NCBI RefSeq assembly: GCF_000731315.1
Contig: NZ_HG938353.1
Location: 2,480,001-2,544,000 of the forward strand
DNA: 64,000 nucleotides
Source of the DNA: Neorhizobium galegae bv. orientalis str. HAMBI 540
GTDB lineage: Bacteria > Pseudomonadota > Alphaproteobacteria > Rhizobiales > Rhizobiaceae
Reading direction: 5' to 3'
The notes beneath the pieces were generated by a model. That model was not told where the DNA came from. It was given only the letters and a program-made list of their open reading frames with translations, and did not search any database. This document shows, one piece after another, positions 62,618-64,000 of the stretch (positions are counted from its first letter, which is position 1; each line of letters opens with the position of its first letter). The position numbers were made by a program, and so were the translations under genes.

Positions 62618-62879
62618 GGATGGACCGAAGCCGTAGGATAAAGAGCGGACAGGACAAGGGATATCGATGACGCTTGTTCTAGCGTCGTGGTCGATGATCA
62701 GCGTCGTCGCAGTGTCCGCACTTCGGTCATAGAGGAAAGTATCCTTAAAATCCGGAAAGCGAATTAGCAGGAAAAATTTCCCGCGTCCAACGCAAAAACA
62801 CACCGTTCATAAAATCCTGCCTCGCATTCGGCGGACAGTGCCGTATCTATCCCCTCAAGGAAAATCCAAGGAGATAACC

Positions 62880-63869
62880 ATGGGCAGGCTCGTCGAAGGA
62901 AAATGGCAGGACGTCTGGTACGACACCAAGGAAAACAAGGGCCATTTCAAGCGCGCCGAATCGCAGTTCCGCAACTGGGTGACCGCGGATGCTTCCGCCG
63001 GTCTCACCGGCAAGCAAGGCTTCAAGGCTGAGGCCGGGCGTTATCACCTATACGTCTCCTATGCCTGTCCCTGGGCGCACCGCACCCTGATCTTCCGCAA
63101 GCTGAAGAAGCTCGAAGACCTGATCTCGGTCTCGGTCGTCGACTACCTGATGCTGGAGAACGGCTGGGAGTTCAAGAAACGCGACAGCGCCACCGGCGAC
63201 GACCTGTTCGGCTCGGACTATCTCTACCAGGTCTACCTGAAGGCCGATCCGAACTATTCCGGCCGCGTCACCGTGCCCGTCCTCTGGGACAAGCTTGAGA
63301 ACACCATCGTCTCGAACGAGAGTTCGGAAATCATCCGTATGTTCAACGGCGCCTTCGACGGCCTGACGGGCTCGACGGCGGATTTCTATCCGCAGGCGCT
63401 GCGCGGCGAAATCGATGAACTCAATGCGGTCGTCTACGACACCGTCAACAACGGCGTCTACAAGGCAGGTTTCGCAACTGCCCAGGACGCCTATGAGGGT
63501 GCCGTCGCCCGCCTGTTCGAGACGCTCGACATGCTGGAAAGGCGCCTCTCAGGCAGCCGCTACCTGTTCGGCGACACCACGACTGAAGCCGATTGGCGCC
63601 TGTTCACCACGCTGCTGCGCTTCGATCCGGTCTATGTCGGCCACTTCAAGTGCAACATCCGCCGCATCGCGGACTACCCGAACCTGTCCGGCTATCTCGC
63701 TGATCTCTATCAGCAACCCGGCATCGCAGAGACCTGCAACCTGTTCCACATCAAGCACCACTATTATGAGAGCCACAAGACCATCAACCCTACCGGCATC
63801 GTCCCCGTCGGCCCGGTAGTGGACCTCGACGCGCCGCATGGGCGGGAGAAGGTGAAGCGAGCGGCTTGA
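62880..63869 (+). CDS. Glutathionyl-hydroquinone reductase (Xi-class GST)
   Basis: 329-residue enzyme reducing glutathionyl-hydroquinones. The catalytic cysteine is Cys63 in YVSYACPWAHRTLIFRKLK, the same position as in E. coli YqjG. The rest matches Xi-class: LYQVYLKADPNYSGRVTVPVLWDK, IVSNESSEIIRMFN, and the C-terminal helical LVARLFETLDMLE-type domain with RFDPVYVGHFKCNIRRI. AAGGAGAT lies just before the ATG. Transcribed alone; ends near a repeat element. Confidence 0.92.
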   Translation: MGRLVEGKWQDVWYDTKENKGHFKRAESQFRNWVTADASAGLTGKQGFKAEAGRYHLYVSYACPWAHRTLIFRKLKKLEDLISVSVVDYLMLENGWEFKKRDSATGDDLFGSDYLYQVYLKADPNYSGRVTVPVLWDKLENTIVSNESSEIIRMFNGAFDGLTGSTADFYPQALRGEIDELNAVVYDTVNNGVYKAGFATAQDAYEGAVARLFETLDMLERRLSGSRYLFGDTTTEADWRLFTTLLRFDPVYVGHFKCNIRRIADYPNLSGYLADLYQQPGIAETCNLFHIKHHYYESHKTINPTGIVPVGPVVDLDAPHGREKVKRAA

Positions 63870-63879
63870 CCGAGACGCA

Positions 63880-63945
63880 TCTGCCCCTCATCCGCCTGCC
63901 GGTACCTTCTCCCCGCAAAGCGGGGCGAAGGAGGCAAGCGGCAAG
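63880..63945. repeat. Rhizobial palindromic intergenic element
   Basis: CTGCCCCTCATCCGCCTGCC followed by CCTTCTCCCCGC-AAA-GCGGGGCGAAGG (63905-63931, one mismatch in a 12-bp stem) is the well-known high-copy palindromic element (RIME/ABC type) between rhizobial genes. It lies just after the GST stop. A partial similar sequence, GCCCCTCACCCCGATC, occurs at about 37290-37305 between the second MaoC gene and apt. Confidence 0.75.
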
Positions 63946-64000
63946 CTCCCCAGTCTCCCTCAAACCAAAGCGTTTAGGATAGGATGAGACGGTGCGGCAT

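Overview
The window looks like an ordinary chromosomal segment of a Rhizobiaceae alphaproteobacterium (Rhizobium, Neorhizobium or Agrobacterium type). The evidence is high GC, GTG and TTG starts, the y4hA-type ion transporter, the petABC operon, a petP/petR-like pair, rhizobial gene neighbourhoods (lgt-midA-pgeF, rplY...pth...ychF, moxR-DUF58-DUF4159) and a rhizobial palindromic intergenic element at the right end. I see no rRNA, tRNA, insertion sequence, prophage or CRISPR array. About 65 protein genes are supported; the many other long open frames are GC-driven shadows.

Layout. 1-10.5 kb: the tail of a LysR regulator, a DUF2188 protein, a Ca2+/H+ antiporter, a core MetE-like protein, a PQQ sugar dehydrogenase, a Phd-type antitoxin with the wreck of its PIN toxin, aspartate aminotransferase, a degenerate EAL protein, a cold-shock protein with a long leader, an MBL hydrolase and an SH3 protein. 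10.7-16.8 kb: a petP-petR-histidine kinase cassette, then ybjN-proC-csaA, a structured non-coding stretch and ubiK. 16.9-23 kb: lgt, midA, pgeF, a metal-site-lacking M24 homologue, a lipoprotein and prs. 23-28.3 kb: a Kazal lipoprotein, a zinc-ribbon protein, an MHYT-GGDEF-EAL protein, a DUF2125 protein and rplY. 28.5-36.3 kb: a HAMP-PAS-GGDEF-EAL protein and an orphan solute-binding protein lie between rplY and pth; then GNAT, prmB, clpS, vapBC and ychF. 36.3-41 kb: two MaoC proteins, apt and petABC. 41-50 kb: an EEP hydrolase, two ABC exporters, trmL, soxR with a clear SoxR box, hemF and small proteins. 50-64 kb: cca-nudix-DUF1285, the MoxR/DUF58/BatA-like operon, GNAT proteins, an MFS carrier and a glutathionyl-hydroquinone reductase.

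How genes work together. PetA-C form the cytochrome bc1 complex, and the petP-petR-HK cassette 27 kb away is a plausible regulator of it. Three c-di-GMP-related proteins lie within 24 kb. MoxR, DUF58, the BatA-like/DUF4159 protein and the 688-residue membrane protein form one tight operon and probably one envelope-associated machine. RplY, Pth, PrmB, YchF, TrmL and Cca serve translation; Lgt and PgeF serve the envelope.

No unmistakably new system stands out. The best leads are two unannotated structured loci ending in orphan intrinsic terminators (about 16010-16400 and 40880-41015), an 18-codon ORF with a perfect Shine-Dalgarno ahead of an ABC exporter, the dead-looking M24 and EAL proteins, the sensor/binding-protein pair between rplY and pth, and the MIDAS-graded MoxR operon. 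Everything rests on reading the sequence and remembered family features; no database search was run.
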